From Granulicella tundricola MP5ACTX9 (GTDB lineage: Bacteria; Acidobacteriota; Terriglobia; Terriglobales; Acidobacteriaceae), in the NCBI RefSeq assembly GCF_000178975.2, contig NC_015064.1, positions 2,666,001 to 2,730,000 of the forward strand: 64,000 bases of DNA. The letters are read 5' to 3'. Shown piece after piece: positions 24,469 to 34,525 of the stretch; the first letter of the stretch is position 1, and every line of letters starts with the position of its first letter. A program made the translations under genes and the position numbers. Under the pieces are notes generated by a model. It worked only from the letters and a program-made list of their open reading frames with translations. It was not told the DNA's origin and searched no databases.

Positions 24469-27338
24469 CTGGACAACACGCTTACGGCGAATCCAACCAG
24501 GGCTTCGACAACCAGATCATCGCGGTTCCACCTGATTCGGTTGCGCAGTTCCAGGTGGTGACGAATAACGAGTCGGCGGAGTACGGCCGCTCCTCCGGTG
24601 CGACGATCAACGTCGCATCCAACTCCGGCACGAACGAGTATCACGCCACGCTCTACGAGTTCTTCCGCAACACCGATCTCAATGCGACCGGCTTCTTCAA
24701 GCCGACCAACACGGGCACCTCCGGCATCGTGGTTCCTTTCAAGAAGCCTACGTTCAACCGCAATCAGTACAGTGTCAACTTCGGTGGACCGATCATGAAG
24801 GACCGGCTCTTCTTCTTCCTGGACTATGAAGGCTTTCGGCAGGTTTTGAAGCCGCTCAGCGTTCTTACCCTGCCGACGACGAACGAACTGAATGGAGTGC
24901 TCGTCTCCCCGGTTCGCAATCCGCTGACCAGCAAGGTTTATGCCGCCGGCAGCGCGATTCCGACAGCCGATATCAACCCTGTCTCACAGCAGATCATCAG
25001 CGCCTTCCGTGCGATTCCGGGTGTATCGAATACTCCGGGCGCTGCCGGGACCGGCCTTGCTCAGTTCAACTACGCCGTCCAGGTTTCGTTTACGGATAAC
25101 TCGGACAAGGGCGACCTGCGCTTCGACTATCAGCAGAATCCTTCGGACTCCTGGTTCCTCCGGGTCAGCGATCGCAAAGAGAATGCGCTGAATGCGCCGG
25201 CGCTTCCTCTGCCGTTGGACGGGCAGACGAACGGCAAGATTCGTGTGCTCGACCAGCAGGTCGTTCTTGGCTACACGCGGCTGTTTGGCGCCGATAAGGT
25301 CCTCGATGCTCGCGTTGGGCTTTCACGCACCAAGGCTGGGAAGTTCTCCACTTCCATCGGCAGTACGCCGTTCAACATTCCTGGACTTCCGACGGCTGCG
25401 TCGGTCGCCGGCGGACTGCCGACGACAACCATTACGGGTTTCACCGGATTCGGTCGCCAAAGCACCAACCCGCAGTTCCAGAACCCCGCTCTGCTGGACC
25501 CGAAGGTGAACTTTACCTGGGTCAAGGGTAAGCACTCGATGAAGTTCGGCTACGAGTATGAGCATGTGTGGATGGCGGTCAGCGATAACAATCCGCTCTT
25601 CGGTTCATTCACGTATGGCGGCGGCTATAGTGCATGTCCGTCCGGCACGATTATTCCCGGCGTCGGAGCCTGCAGCTCTGCGACGGGCACGCCAGTCAAT
25701 CTGACTGCCTCCACGGTGTCCGATACCTACTGGGCGGACTTCCTCTTCGGCACGACCAGCGGCTACTCCGCAGCCAACGTCTTCACCGCGCACCTGCGCC
25801 AGACGCTGCACAGCGTCTACGCCCAGGATGACTGGAAGGCTCTGCCCAACCTGACGCTGAATCTTGGTCTGCGTTGGGAGTATGGCTCGCCCTACTCTGA
25901 GCAGAACAACTTCGTCTCCAACTTCGACCCCATCACCCAGACGATGATTACCACCACGCCAGGTGCACGGGCGCGAACCTCACACCGGTTGCAGCAAGCG
26001 GCGGCGTCTACGGCCATACCCTCATCAACCCTGACCTGAACGACTTTGCACCGCGCATCGGCTTTGCCCTGGCTGCGGATTCCAAGACTGCCATCCGCGG
26101 CGGATTCGGTACGAGCTATGTGCATTACACTCGCGCCGGCTCTGGAGACATTCAGGCGATCAACGCTCCGCAGGCGTTGTTTGTGGCGGTCAACCAGAAC
26201 AACCTCAAGCCCACGCCAACCAATCACTGCGTTGGGACGCCCACCGTCACCTCCATTGGGAACCTGCTATGTGAGCCAGGAACAAGGCTTCCCGACCGAG
26301 CTGACCACCACCTTCAATCCGCTTACGGATAACGTCACCTACGTGCCGCGCAACACGCGCGACAGCTCTGTGGAAAGCTACTTCCTCTCCGTTCAGCGGG
26401 AGCTTGCGAAGAACATCCGGGTGGACATCGCTTTCGTTGGCAACCATGGCCTGAAGCTGCAGGGATTCGTGAATGCTAATCAACTCAATCCGGCAGTTGG
26501 CTTTGCTCAGGCGGATCGTCCGGTCCCCAAATTCTCCTCCAACTACAACTCGCTGCAGGTGCGGTATGAGCAGCGCTTTCTGGGCGGACTTACGCTGCTG
26601 AACTCGTTCACTTGGTCGCATGCGCTGGACATGGCGAGCGCCTCGCCTGAAGGCAATACCCAGTCTCCGCAGGGCAGCAACAACATCAGGGGCGACTATG
26701 GGCAGTCCGACTACAACCTGCCCATCGACAACATCACCAGCATCGTCTACGAGCTTCCCATTGGTTACGGCCGCCACTACCTCTCAAACAGCCACGGTAT
26801 CGTCGAGGCAGCACTGGGCGGCTGGCAGCTCTCCACCATCAACACGATGCAGTCCGGCACACCGTTCAATCTGACCTATACGCCGGCCTCCTCAAACCAG
26901 GTTTCACCCACGATCGCGAACAGCTTCCGCGGTGCAAACCTGTATCGTCCGAATGTCGTTCCCGGCGTCAAGAAAATCCAGCACACCCAGCTTGCCAACG
27001 GCTTCATTCAGTACGTCAACCTGACTGCGTTTGCGTTGCCTCCAACGACCGCCGGCAACGCGGCGGGTGCCGCTCTGGCCAGCCCCTTCGGCAACGCCAG
27101 CCGCAACACCGCCTTCTACCAGACCGACCTCTCGCTCAACAAGAAGTTCTCCACGCCGATCGAGAGTCTGAAGGTTGAGTTCCGGAGCGAGTTCTACAAC
27201 ATCCTCAACCACACCAACCTGTACCTGCCCAGCACCGTTGGAGGCACCGTAGGCGCCTCCACGACGACCACGGGCGGACAGATCACCAGCACCTTCCAGC
27301 CGCGAGTGATCCAGTTCGCGGTGAAGATCCTCTACTAA
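24469..27338 (+). pseudogene. Oar-like TonB receptor, 3' fragment with frameshifts
   Basis: Continues the receptor begun at 22300: plug remainder (QGFDNQIIAVPPDSVAQFQV, ESAEYGRSSGATINV), beta-barrel and final strand IQFAVKILY. At least three frame changes are visible. Beside the insertion, LDN is followed by a 1-base deletion before AYGESNQ. Near 25,965-25,980 the frame moves from the one encoding ITTTPGA to the one encoding NLTPVAASGGVYGHTLINPD. Near 26,265-26,275 it returns to the original frame (YVSQEQGFPTEL). The last two compensate each other. The sequence is otherwise well preserved, indicating recent loss, though sequencing error at the compensating pair cannot be excluded. Confidence 0.87.
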
Positions 27339-27357
27339 CCGGATGCAGTAACCTTTC

Positions 27358-27398
27358 GTCCTCACACGGTCCGAATTGGATTCGGACCGTGTGAGGAC
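27358..27398 (+). terminator. Strong hairpin terminator after the broken receptor
   Basis: An 18-bp perfect inverted repeat (GTCCTCACACGGTCCGAA and its complement) with loop TTGGA, 19 bases past the receptor stop and followed by GTCTTGCTTT. Preserved although the gene is broken. Confidence 0.85.
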
Positions 27399-27458
27399 GT
27401 CTTGCTTTAGCGTGTGTGATCGGTTGCTAAAGCCACTTCCGGATGCCATGCTTGAGAG

Positions 27459-27920
27459 ATGAATAAGGGATTGTTACTGGGTGCGGCTTTGGGATTGAGT
27501 CTGGCATGCTCAATGCCGGGAGCAGCGCAGGAAAAAGGCATCTGGCGCGCTGCAAGCAAGACGGCCAAGTCGATTACAGGTGACGTAGCGTTTGGAGATG
27601 AGAGGATTTCAATCTATTTTTCCGGCTATGCCATTGCGCAGATCAGGCCGCTTACACCGGTTGAGATTGGGGCGGCGTTCGACTCCGACAGTACCGCAGG
27701 TGGGAGTGGAAACCTGTACCGGCTTAGCATTCCCGGGACGAAGAAGTTTATGCATGGCACGACCATGTGTGGGGGCGAAGAGACGCAGTGGCTGGCGACC
27801 TACTCGGTGGGCAAGAGCCTGCAGATGTCGTTCTTCTCCGGCGCGACGATGCCGGTGTTTACGCCGGAGGCTCTGGGCAGCTCAACGAACCTGTGTGGGA
27901 CTTACAGCTACGTGCGTTAA
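27459..27920 (+). CDS. Small secreted hypothetical protein
   Basis: 153 aa, not recognised. A clear signal peptide (MNKGLLLGAALGLSLACSMP with AQ cleavage near residue 23) and a mature domain of mixed strands. Two cysteines (in TTMCGGEE and NLCGTYSYVR) could form a disulfide. It starts 60 bases after the upstream terminator and precedes the iron-import operon on the same strand with a 150-base gap; no link in function is shown. Confidence 0.7.
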   Translation: MNKGLLLGAALGLSLACSMPGAAQEKGIWRAASKTAKSITGDVAFGDERISIYFSGYAIAQIRPLTPVEIGAAFDSDSTAGGSGNLYRLSIPGTKKFMHGTTMCGGEETQWLATYSVGKSLQMSFFSGATMPVFTPEALGSSTNLCGTYSYVR

Positions 27921-28071
27921 TGTGACCTCCGACATTGACGACTGATTTAGTCCGAATTAGACTTAAGAATCGACCGGGATACGAATCTGCGCTCCTGATG
28001 GCTTTCGCCCGGCGTGTCCTTCGGACTCCCTGCACGGAATGGACCGGCGGAGCTTCGGAGTTGGAGTTGCA

Positions 28072-29340
28072 ATGCTGCAGGCATTTATCATCACGCTCCG
28101 TGAGGGCGTGGAAGCGTCGCTGATTGTCGGAATTGTCTTCGCCTATTTGAGCAAGATCGGCCGTCCGGACCTGAAGAAGGTCGTTTACTGGGCGCTTGGC
28201 TCGGCTATAGCCGCGAGTGTGCTGGGTGCGGTTATTCTCTCCCGCACCCAGTTCAACTCCGACATCTTTGAAGGCTGGGTGATGCTGGCGGCGGCGGGGT
28301 TCGTCGTGAGCATGATCTGGTTCATGCAGAAGGCGGCCAAGTCCCTCAAGGGCGAGATTGAGAGCAAGATCGCCAAGGCTACGCTGGGTTCGAGCAACGT
28401 GGGGCTCTTCTTCTTTGTGTTTCTGCTGGTGCTGCGTGAGGGCGTGGAGACGGTGCTGATTCTTTCGGCGGTCTCGCTGAACTCGACTGAATTGTTGAGC
28501 TTCACGGGCACGATGCTGGGAATCGCGGTGGCGGTGGTGTTCGGCGTGATGTTTATTCGCGGCAGCGTGAAGGTGAACCTGCAGCGGTTCTTCCGGGTGA
28601 CGAGCGTCATCCTGTACTTCGTCACCTTTCAACTGCTGGTGAGCGGGCTGCATGAGCTCTCCGAGAACGGCGTGCTGCCTTCTAGCACTGCGGAGATGCG
28701 GTACATCGGCCCGATCGTGCGGAACGATCTGTTCTTCTTTGTGACGATGCTTGCGCTGGCGGTGCTGATGATCCTGATGGAGCAGCGGCGACGTGGGCCG
28801 GCGGCTCTGCCGGAGGGCGCTTCGGCTGCCGACAAGCGGCGTGCGGAGTGGAGTCAGCGGCGCGAGAAGATGTGGATGACCGCAGTGGTATCCGCCAGCT
28901 TCCTGTTTATCTTTCTTTCAACGGCTGAGTTTATTTATGCGAAGAGTGCGACTTCCCTGAGCGCAACCAGCCCGGTGACGCTGGTGGGCGATCAGGTGAC
29001 GGTGCCTACGGCAGAGATTACGGACGACAAGCTGCATCGGTTTGGCGTGCATGTAGACGATGGGAATGGGGCCTCGCCTGAGGTGCGGTTTCTGCTGTTC
29101 AAGAAGCCGGATGGGAACATCGTTTCGGTAGCGGATGCTTGTTCGATCTGCGGGCCGGTGGGCTTCTACATGGGCAGCCAGGGGATTACGTGCAAGATGT
29201 GTGCGTCGCCGCTGGTGCCGGCTTCCATGGGGCAGCCGGGTGGCTGTAACCCGATTCCGTTGAAGTCGACCAACGCGGGTGGGCAGATCACGATTGCGGC
29301 GGCTGATCTTAAGGCATTGGCACCGCGGTTCGAGAGGTAA
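28072..29340 (+). CDS. FTR1-family iron permease fused to a DUF2318 domain
   Basis: 422 aa from ATG 28072, chosen because GGAG (28063-28066) precedes it and FTR1 proteins begin at this MLQAFIITLREG point; ATG 28039 is weaker. The first ~240 residues form the seven-helix FTR1 permease with both iron-coordinating motifs, REGVEAS (10-16) and REGVETV (122-128). A transmembrane helix near 280 leads to a C-terminal extracytoplasmic DUF2318 domain with CSICGPVGFY (Cys357, Cys360) and CKMC (Cys374, Cys377). In P19/FetMP-type ferrous iron systems these two domains are usually separate genes. The next three genes encode the FtsX-like permeases and ATPase of the same system. Confidence 0.9.
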   Translation: MLQAFIITLREGVEASLIVGIVFAYLSKIGRPDLKKVVYWALGSAIAASVLGAVILSRTQFNSDIFEGWVMLAAAGFVVSMIWFMQKAAKSLKGEIESKIAKATLGSSNVGLFFFVFLLVLREGVETVLILSAVSLNSTELLSFTGTMLGIAVAVVFGVMFIRGSVKVNLQRFFRVTSVILYFVTFQLLVSGLHELSENGVLPSSTAEMRYIGPIVRNDLFFFVTMLALAVLMILMEQRRRGPAALPEGASAADKRRAEWSQRREKMWMTAVVSASFLFIFLSTAEFIYAKSATSLSATSPVTLVGDQVTVPTAEITDDKLHRFGVHVDDGNGASPEVRFLLFKKPDGNIVSVADACSICGPVGFYMGSQGITCKMCASPLVPASMGQPGGCNPIPLKSTNAGGQITIAAADLKALAPRFER

Positions 29341-29344
29341 CGGC

Positions 29345-30688
29345 GTGTTCTTTCGGCTGCTGTGGGAGAGCTTCGTACGGCAGCGGCGGCGTAAGGCGCT
29401 GGCTGCGATTGCGATCCTGCTGGGGACCACGGCGGTGACGGCGATGCTCGCCCTGGCGACTACGATTGGGGACCGGATTCATCGCGAGCTTGCGGTGTAT
29501 GGGGCGAACATTGTGGTCTATCCGAAGGCGGATACGCTGAGCGTGAATGTGGGTGGCGTGGATCTGAAGCCTAGTACGGGTGGGGCTTATCTGAAGGAAG
29601 CGGATCTTGAGAAGCTGAAGACGATTTTTTGGGCTAACAACATTACGGGTCTCAGCCCCGAACTTCGGATGAGCCGAATCGCTCTCGGATCGGACGGCAA
29701 GGTTTTGAAACCGGTGACTGCGGTGGGCTACTGGTTCAATCATCGGTTCGGCAATATCACAACAGGCGCGCCTCAACTCCACCCTTGGTGGAAGTTAGAG
29801 GGCAAGTGGCCTGTTGAGGCTTTGGCTAAAGGGAAGCATCGCGAAGATGCTGTTCAGGTCGTCCTTGGCAGCAAACTTGCGCAGCAACTCGGCATGCACA
29901 TCGGCGACGATTTCGTATTGGCTATTGAGCAGCCGGGCTACGCTCCAGAAGCGGATGTAGTTGGGATCGTGACTACCGGTGATGCAACTGACAACGAAGT
30001 GCTCCTGCCGCTTAGCATTCCAATTTCACAGGTTGTCGTTGCGGGAAAGGCAACTGCGCCGCCCGTATCCAATAGCGATTTGTCTCGCGTAGAGATTTCC
30101 GCAACGACCAAGCCCGAAGATGCCTTCGCTCGCAAGGACCCGGACACGCTCTCCCCTGCGCAGCATGAGATCTGGTACTGCCGGCCTTATGCGAACTCGA
30201 TCGCGTACCAGATACGCGAGGCGATCCCGGGGGCGGCGGCCGAGCAGGTGCGGCGGGTGGAGCAAAGTGAAGGGACGGTGCTCTCGCGCATCAGCGGATT
30301 GATGTGGCTGGTGAGCGGCGCGGCGCTGCTGGCGGCGGGCTTTGCGGTCAGTGCTGCTATGGCCACCGCCGTTCTGGAGCGGCGAAGAGAGATCGGACTG
30401 ATGCGGTCGCTGGGCGCGAGCAAGGGGAGCATTGCGCTGCTGTTTTATTCGGAGACGGGGCTGCTGGCGGTGGTGGCGGGGAGCCTGGGGTATGTGGCGG
30501 GGTCGGTGCTTGCGTACTGGCTGGGCGGCCATATCTTCTCCGGCGATGCGAACGGTCCTGTGCTGAACCTGGTGCTGCTGCCAGTGGTGGTGGCGATGGC
30601 GTTGATCGTGGCGGTGGCGGGGAGTACACCTTCGATCCGGACGGCGCTGCGGATGGACCCTTCGATGGTCCTGAGGGCGGACGCTTGA
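29345..30688 (+). CDS. FtsX-like ABC permease, iron cluster, first copy
   Basis: 447 aa from GTG 29345 (GAGAGG about 8 bases upstream, overlapping the end of the permease gene). MacB/FtsX topology: an N-terminal helix (LAAIAILLGTTAVTAMLALA), a periplasmic domain of about 245 residues, and three C-terminal helices (about 315-430) with the FtsX signature ERRREIGLMRSLGASKGSI. It should form a heterodimer with the next gene's product and be driven by the third. Four bases separate it from the FTR1 gene. In comparable loci this exporter-like module supports periplasmic iron handling by the permease; its cargo is not known to me. Confidence 0.88.
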   Translation: MFFRLLWESFVRQRRRKALAAIAILLGTTAVTAMLALATTIGDRIHRELAVYGANIVVYPKADTLSVNVGGVDLKPSTGGAYLKEADLEKLKTIFWANNITGLSPELRMSRIALGSDGKVLKPVTAVGYWFNHRFGNITTGAPQLHPWWKLEGKWPVEALAKGKHREDAVQVVLGSKLAQQLGMHIGDDFVLAIEQPGYAPEADVVGIVTTGDATDNEVLLPLSIPISQVVVAGKATAPPVSNSDLSRVEISATTKPEDAFARKDPDTLSPAQHEIWYCRPYANSIAYQIREAIPGAAAEQVRRVEQSEGTVLSRISGLMWLVSGAALLAAGFAVSAAMATAVLERRREIGLMRSLGASKGSIALLFYSETGLLAVVAGSLGYVAGSVLAYWLGGHIFSGDANGPVLNLVLLPVVVAMALIVAVAGSTPSIRTALRMDPSMVLRADA

Positions 30689-31773
30689 AGGGCATCGGGC
30701 TATGGAGGATGTTGGCGCGGTCGCTGGTGCATCGGCGGGCGCGGAGTCTGTCTGCGCTGACGGCGATGACGGTCTCCGCGGCGGTGGCGACCGCGCTGCT
30801 GACGCTCTACGCCGATCTGGATGCGAAGCTGCATCATGAGTTTCGGAGCTTTGGCGCGAACATTGTGGTGACGGAGCCTGTGGGTGAGGCTGGCCTTGCG
30901 ACCAAAGGACAAGCTGCTGCCGGGGCTAACGCGAACGTCGCGGCGTTTGGGTATGCCGTGGCGTTGACCGATCGAGGGACGCCGGTGGTGGTGTCCGGGG
31001 TGGACTTTGAGGCGGTGAAGCGGCTGGATTCGTGGTGGTCTGTGGCGGCTTGGCCGAGCGGAGCGGACGATGCTCTACTGGGGGATCGGGCGGCGAACTT
31101 TGTTGCGGATGAGAAGGCTGTGAAGCTCTCGTTTGCGGGCAAGGAACAGACGTTTCGTGGGGCTGGACGAGTGAAGACGGGTGGCGATGAGGATAGCCGC
31201 ATCTATGTGCCGGCTGCGGCGTTTACTGCGTGGACGGGGGTCGCGCCGAATGTGCTGGAGGTGCAGGTGCCGGGTGGGGGGGCTGCGGTTGAGGCGGCGC
31301 TCGGCAGGCTGAAGGCGGCACTGCCGGAGGCGCGGGTTGAGCCGGTCAGGCAGCTTGTGGACGGGGAGTCGCGCATCGTGGATCGGACGCACGCATTGAT
31401 GTTTGGCGCGGTGATCCTGATTGCGTTGACCGTGGCTGTGTCCGTGCTGGCGACGCTCTCCGCGAGTGTGCTCGAACGACGCCGGGACTTCGCGCTGATG
31501 AAGGCGCTGGGTGGAAGCGAGATCCAGATGATGAGCCTGTTTCTGCTGGAGACATTGCTGCTGGCTTTAGGTGGCGTGATTTTGGGATACGTGGCAGGGT
31601 CAGGCGCGGCGTGGGTGATCAGCGAGGTGAACTTCCATACGGCGACGCTGCCTCACGCTGGTGTGATTCCGGCGGTATTGTTGCTGAATGGGCTGATTGC
31701 CGCGCTGGCTGCGCTACTGCCGATACGGGCGCTCCGCGGGCTTGAGCCGGCGGCGCTGTTGAAAGGGGAATAA
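30685..31773 (+). CDS. FtsX-like ABC permease, iron cluster, second copy
   Basis: 362 aa from TTG 30685, which overlaps the previous stop as TTGA and has GAGGG (30673-30677) seven bases upstream; ATG 30709 has purines directly abutting. Same topology as its neighbour: N-terminal helix (LTAMTVSAAVATALLTLYA), periplasmic domain, and three C-terminal helices with ERRRDFALMKALGGSEIQM. Upstream in-frame sequence is Gly/Arg-rich and overlaps the preceding gene in another frame, so it is not coding. The stop and the next start overlap as TAATG. Confidence 0.87.
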   Translation: MKGIGLWRMLARSLVHRRARSLSALTAMTVSAAVATALLTLYADLDAKLHHEFRSFGANIVVTEPVGEAGLATKGQAAAGANANVAAFGYAVALTDRGTPVVVSGVDFEAVKRLDSWWSVAAWPSGADDALLGDRAANFVADEKAVKLSFAGKEQTFRGAGRVKTGGDEDSRIYVPAAAFTAWTGVAPNVLEVQVPGGGAAVEAALGRLKAALPEARVEPVRQLVDGESRIVDRTHALMFGAVILIALTVAVSVLATLSASVLERRRDFALMKALGGSEIQMMSLFLLETLLLALGGVILGYVAGSGAAWVISEVNFHTATLPHAGVIPAVLLLNGLIAALAALLPIRALRGLEPAALLKGE

Positions 31774-32522
31774 TGGCTGAGGTCATCACCAAGCTGGCGA
31801 ATCCGGCACCAAAGATGACGCGCGACGAGTGCGCAGTGATTTCGCTGGATGGCGTCTCGCGCGAGTATGCGGGCAGGACGGGTGTGGTGCGAGCGCTGGA
31901 CTCGGCAACCTTCTCCATCGTAGCTGGGGAGTGGGTGGCGATCACGGGGCCATCTGGCTCGGGTAAGAGCACGCTGGTGAATATGCTGGGGTGCCTGGAC
32001 CGGCCGACGTGTGGGGAGCTAAAGATCGATGGGACCGATGTTGCTTCCATGACGGCGGGTGAGCTGGACCGGTTTCGGGCGGACAAGATCGGGTTCATCT
32101 TCCAGCAGTTCCACCTGATTCCCTACCTTTCTGCGCTGGAGAACGTGATGCTGGCGCAGTATTTTCATTCCATGACGGATCAGGAGGAGGCTCGGGCGGC
32201 TCTGGTGAAGGTTGGGCTGGGCGAGCGGGCGGAGCATCTGCCGAGCGAGCTTTCAGGCGGAGAGCAGCAGCGGGTTTGTATCGCGCGGGCGCTGATCAAT
32301 AACCCGCCGATCCTGCTGGCGGATGAGCCTACCGGAAATCTCGATCATGCCAACCAAAAGATCGTGGCTCAATTGCTGCGGGACCTGCATCTGGCGGGGC
32401 ACACCATCGTGATGGTGACGCATGATCCCGAGATGGCGGCGCTGGCGCAGCGACGGATCGCGCTGAGCCACGGGACAGTGTTCTGTCATCCTGTGGGTGG
32501 GATTGTTCGGCTGGGGAAGTAG
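31773..32522 (+). CDS. ABC ATP-binding protein, iron cluster
   Basis: 249 aa. Walker [10 protein letters not shown] near residue 60, Q-loop [18 protein letters not shown], signature [15 protein letters not shown], Walker [13 protein letters not shown] and the switch His in VMVTHDPEM. The sequence belongs to the MacB/LolD class that energises FtsX-like permeases. Translationally coupled to the preceding permease (1-base overlap), it closes the four-gene iron operon. No p19/fetP-type periplasmic copper-iron protein gene follows or precedes. Confidence 0.92.
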   Translation: MAEVITKLANPAPKMTRDECAVISLDGVSREYAGRTGVVRALDSATFSIVAGEWVAITGPSGSGKSTLVNMLGCLDRPTCGELKIDGTDVASMTAGELDRFRADKIGFIFQQFHLIPYLSALENVMLAQYFHSMTDQEEARAALVKVGLGERAEHLPSELSGGEQQRVCIARALINNPPILLADEPTGNLDHANQKIVAQLLRDLHLAGHTIVMVTHDPEMAALAQRRIALSHGTVFCHPVGGIVRLGK

Positions 32523-32998
32523 GTACCCCCCTCCATCCTGTTTTGATCGAAACACGATAACATACGTCTCGAGCAGTCTTAAGACCTGAACATACTTGCA
32601 GCGGATCGTAGACCGCTGCCTCAGGGTCGTAGCTGCGGGGATGCCGAGCGATCAATTCGCTGGCGCAGGGCGATGGTCACTTCGTGAGGGGAGCCCGGAC
32701 CCACAAGGTCACGCTCGAAGCGCTAGCTGACCATCTCCGTGTCCCGCAGACGACACATCCGGTGCTTCAGACATCGAACTCGCTGCGCCTAGCTATCAAT
32801 GTAGCTGCAGACTCCGCTGCGGCGGCGACCATTGAAAAGCCGCCCGTCGGTACTACTCGGGTACATTTCCAGCCTCACGAGCTCTCCGATCCAGAGGTTG
32901 AGCGCTCGTAAACGACCATTGACAGCTACCGCGACTACTTCAGGGCTTGCCCATGATGCGCGATCTCGCGAAGCTCTCCTGACTTGTCGATACTCGAC

Positions 32999-33188
32999 AC
33001 CCTACAATCAGCCAGACGACTGGGTTTTCGCTTCACCCTTCACCCAAGGAAAGCGGCCCTTCTGGATGGAGTCCGAGCTGGAAAGCCACGTTCGTCCGGC
33101 TGCCTTGGCAGCCAGCATCGGCTGGCACAGCCTTGGCACGATTCTTGATAACAAGAACGGGATGACGCCGAGAAGCGACTGGCACTGA
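32999..33188 (+). pseudogene. Tyrosine recombinase (integrase) remnant
   Basis: The frame reads YNQPDDWVFASPFTQGKRPF, then a Ser/Glu-rich helix, HVRPAALAASIGWHSLGTIL, and soon stops. This matches the part of the phage-integrase catalytic domain just before and at the W-H-x-x-R-H box, where intact members read approximately GWHTFRHSLGTLL. Here the TFRH residues are missing, removing a catalytic Arg/His, and both the N-terminal region and the tyrosine end are absent. It lies about 270 bases from tRNA-Asp, a common integration target. Confidence 0.6.
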
Positions 33189-33338
33189 TCGACGCCTCGG
33201 GGATCTTCGAAGCCCCGGTCCCATGAGAAGAGGGAGGAAGAGCCATCCGCATCTTGCTAGGGTCTCAACAAACGCTCCTCTGTGAGTGCCCATCTGGCTA
33301 TCACGCAGACAATTTTAAAATATAGCCTGAACATGAGA

Positions 33339-33361
33339 GGGGCTCCCCGAGGAAGAGCCCC
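33339..33361. terminator. Hairpin near tRNA-Asp
   Basis: GGGGCTC and GAGCCCC arms with a 9-base loop; followed by TTCTAATCT on the plus strand and TCTCATGTT on the minus strand. Terminator-like but with weak U-tracts. Confidence 0.4.
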
Positions 33362-33460
33362 TTCTAATCTCGAGTTTTGCATTCGATACTGACAAGGCTT
33401 ATCGTTCCTTATAATGCCTTTTCAATGTCAGCCAGTCACTCCATAAGTCTTTTGGAATGA

Positions 33461-33538
<78 letters not shown>

Positions 33539-33701
33539 AATGCTACCTGGTGTCGGAGAGGAGTAAAGCACTCACCGGACAACTTTCTGATCATACTGAC
33601 TTAGTGCCTGCGGGTCAATACGGATCGCGAGAGATGATGAAAATCACCCTCGCAAAGGAAGATTTGGCCGCCCAAGCAAGATTCTCTATACTCATCGCAC
33701 C

Positions 33702-34466
33702 ATGAAGTCCTCAGTCGATCTACCCCCGACGGTTCAAGTGAACTTCACGCTTGGTATTGGCCATGGACGGCTTGACGCATCTCTGGAAGTTCCCTCAGGC
33801 CATGTTACGTTGACACAGATACTACCGGTCCTTCAAACCCTGACCAGCAACATCGTTGACGCAGCCACCGTACTTGTTAGCACAGAAGGCTATCAAGTTT
33901 CGTGTCGCGCAGGCTGTGGCGCCTGCTGCCGGCAACTAGTCCCTCTAAGCATCTTTGAAGCGGAGTTTTTAACGGAATGGATTCATAGCTTACCTGCAAT
34001 GCAACAGCAGGCACTCAATGCTCGCTTCAATACCACCGTCGACGCCCTCAAGGCGACGAACCTACTTCCCCGTCTCTTGACTCCGCATCTTTGGCAGGAG
34101 GAGGATCTTGAAGCCAGGACCCTTGCGGCGGATTACCTTGAGCAGGAGATTCCATGTCCTTTTCTACATGACGAGTCCTGCAGCATCCACCCCATACGAC
34201 CCTTAATTTGCCGTGAGTACCTAGTCACATCTGATCCCGTCTTCTGCGCTCGTCCAACTCGCGAGACAGTCGTTCCTATTCCAATCCCTCTCAAGAGTTC
34301 CAGTGTCCTCTTCGGTCTCGGCTCGCTGGTAGAAGAAGGCACAACCGGATGGATTCCGCTTCCACTGCTGTTCGTCTGGATGCAGACCGGCGGCACTCCC
34401 GGTCAAGCGATTGAGGGGCTCGGCCATGAACTTTTACATGAGTTCGTGAAGCGATACACATCCTGA
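33702..34466 (+). CDS. YkgJ-family cysteine-cluster protein
   Basis: 254 aa. Cysteine clusters typical of the YkgJ (CxxCxxCC) family: CRAGCGACCRQLVPLS near residues 67-75 and CPFLHDESCSIHPIRPLICR near 146-165, the set thought to bind zinc or an iron-sulfur cluster. The N-terminal ~60 residues (VQVNFTLGIGHGRLDASLEV) are strand-rich and not part of the usual domain. No signal peptide. The cellular role of the family is not established. It stands alone between tRNA-Asp and tRNA-Val. Confidence 0.85.
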   Translation: MKSSVDLPPTVQVNFTLGIGHGRLDASLEVPSGHVTLTQILPVLQTLTSNIVDAATVLVSTEGYQVSCRAGCGACCRQLVPLSIFEAEFLTEWIHSLPAMQQQALNARFNTTVDALKATNLLPRLLTPHLWQEEDLEARTLAADYLEQEIPCPFLHDESCSIHPIRPLICREYLVTSDPVFCARPTRETVVPIPIPLKSSSVLFGLGSLVEEGTTGWIPLPLLFVWMQTGGTPGQAIEGLGHELLHEFVKRYTS

Positions 34467-34525
34467 TTGAACGCCGGGTCATTGCATCTGTCTTGGCAGT
34501 CCCATACACTAAGGTAGTCGCAGAC

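Larger units (their letters stand above)
32523..33460. other. Gene-poor region with decayed mobile-element sequence
   Basis: No intact gene is supported. It begins with a TACCCCCCTCCATCCTGTTT word similar to the one at 4935. A 75-codon frame at 32684-32911 has no recognisable domain and is probably debris. GGTCACTTCGTGA near 32670 repeats the word at 8917. A tyrosine-recombinase remnant follows (listed separately), then a hairpin at 33339-33361 and tRNA-Asp on the minus strand. Confidence 0.6.

Noticed and set aside
26046-26265. A separate gene beginning at 26046
   Set aside because: The open frame's first ~75 codons are the wrong frame of the broken receptor; true receptor homology there lies in another frame, showing frameshifts and not a new gene.
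30304-30684. N-terminal half of the second iron-cluster permease
   Set aside because: Gly/Ala/Arg-rich and fully overlapping the first permease gene; the TTG at 30685 with GAGGG fits the family start and operon spacing.
32684-32911. 75-codon open frame as a gene
   Set aside because: No domain, no good ribosome site, in a decayed region; included only as part of the region note.
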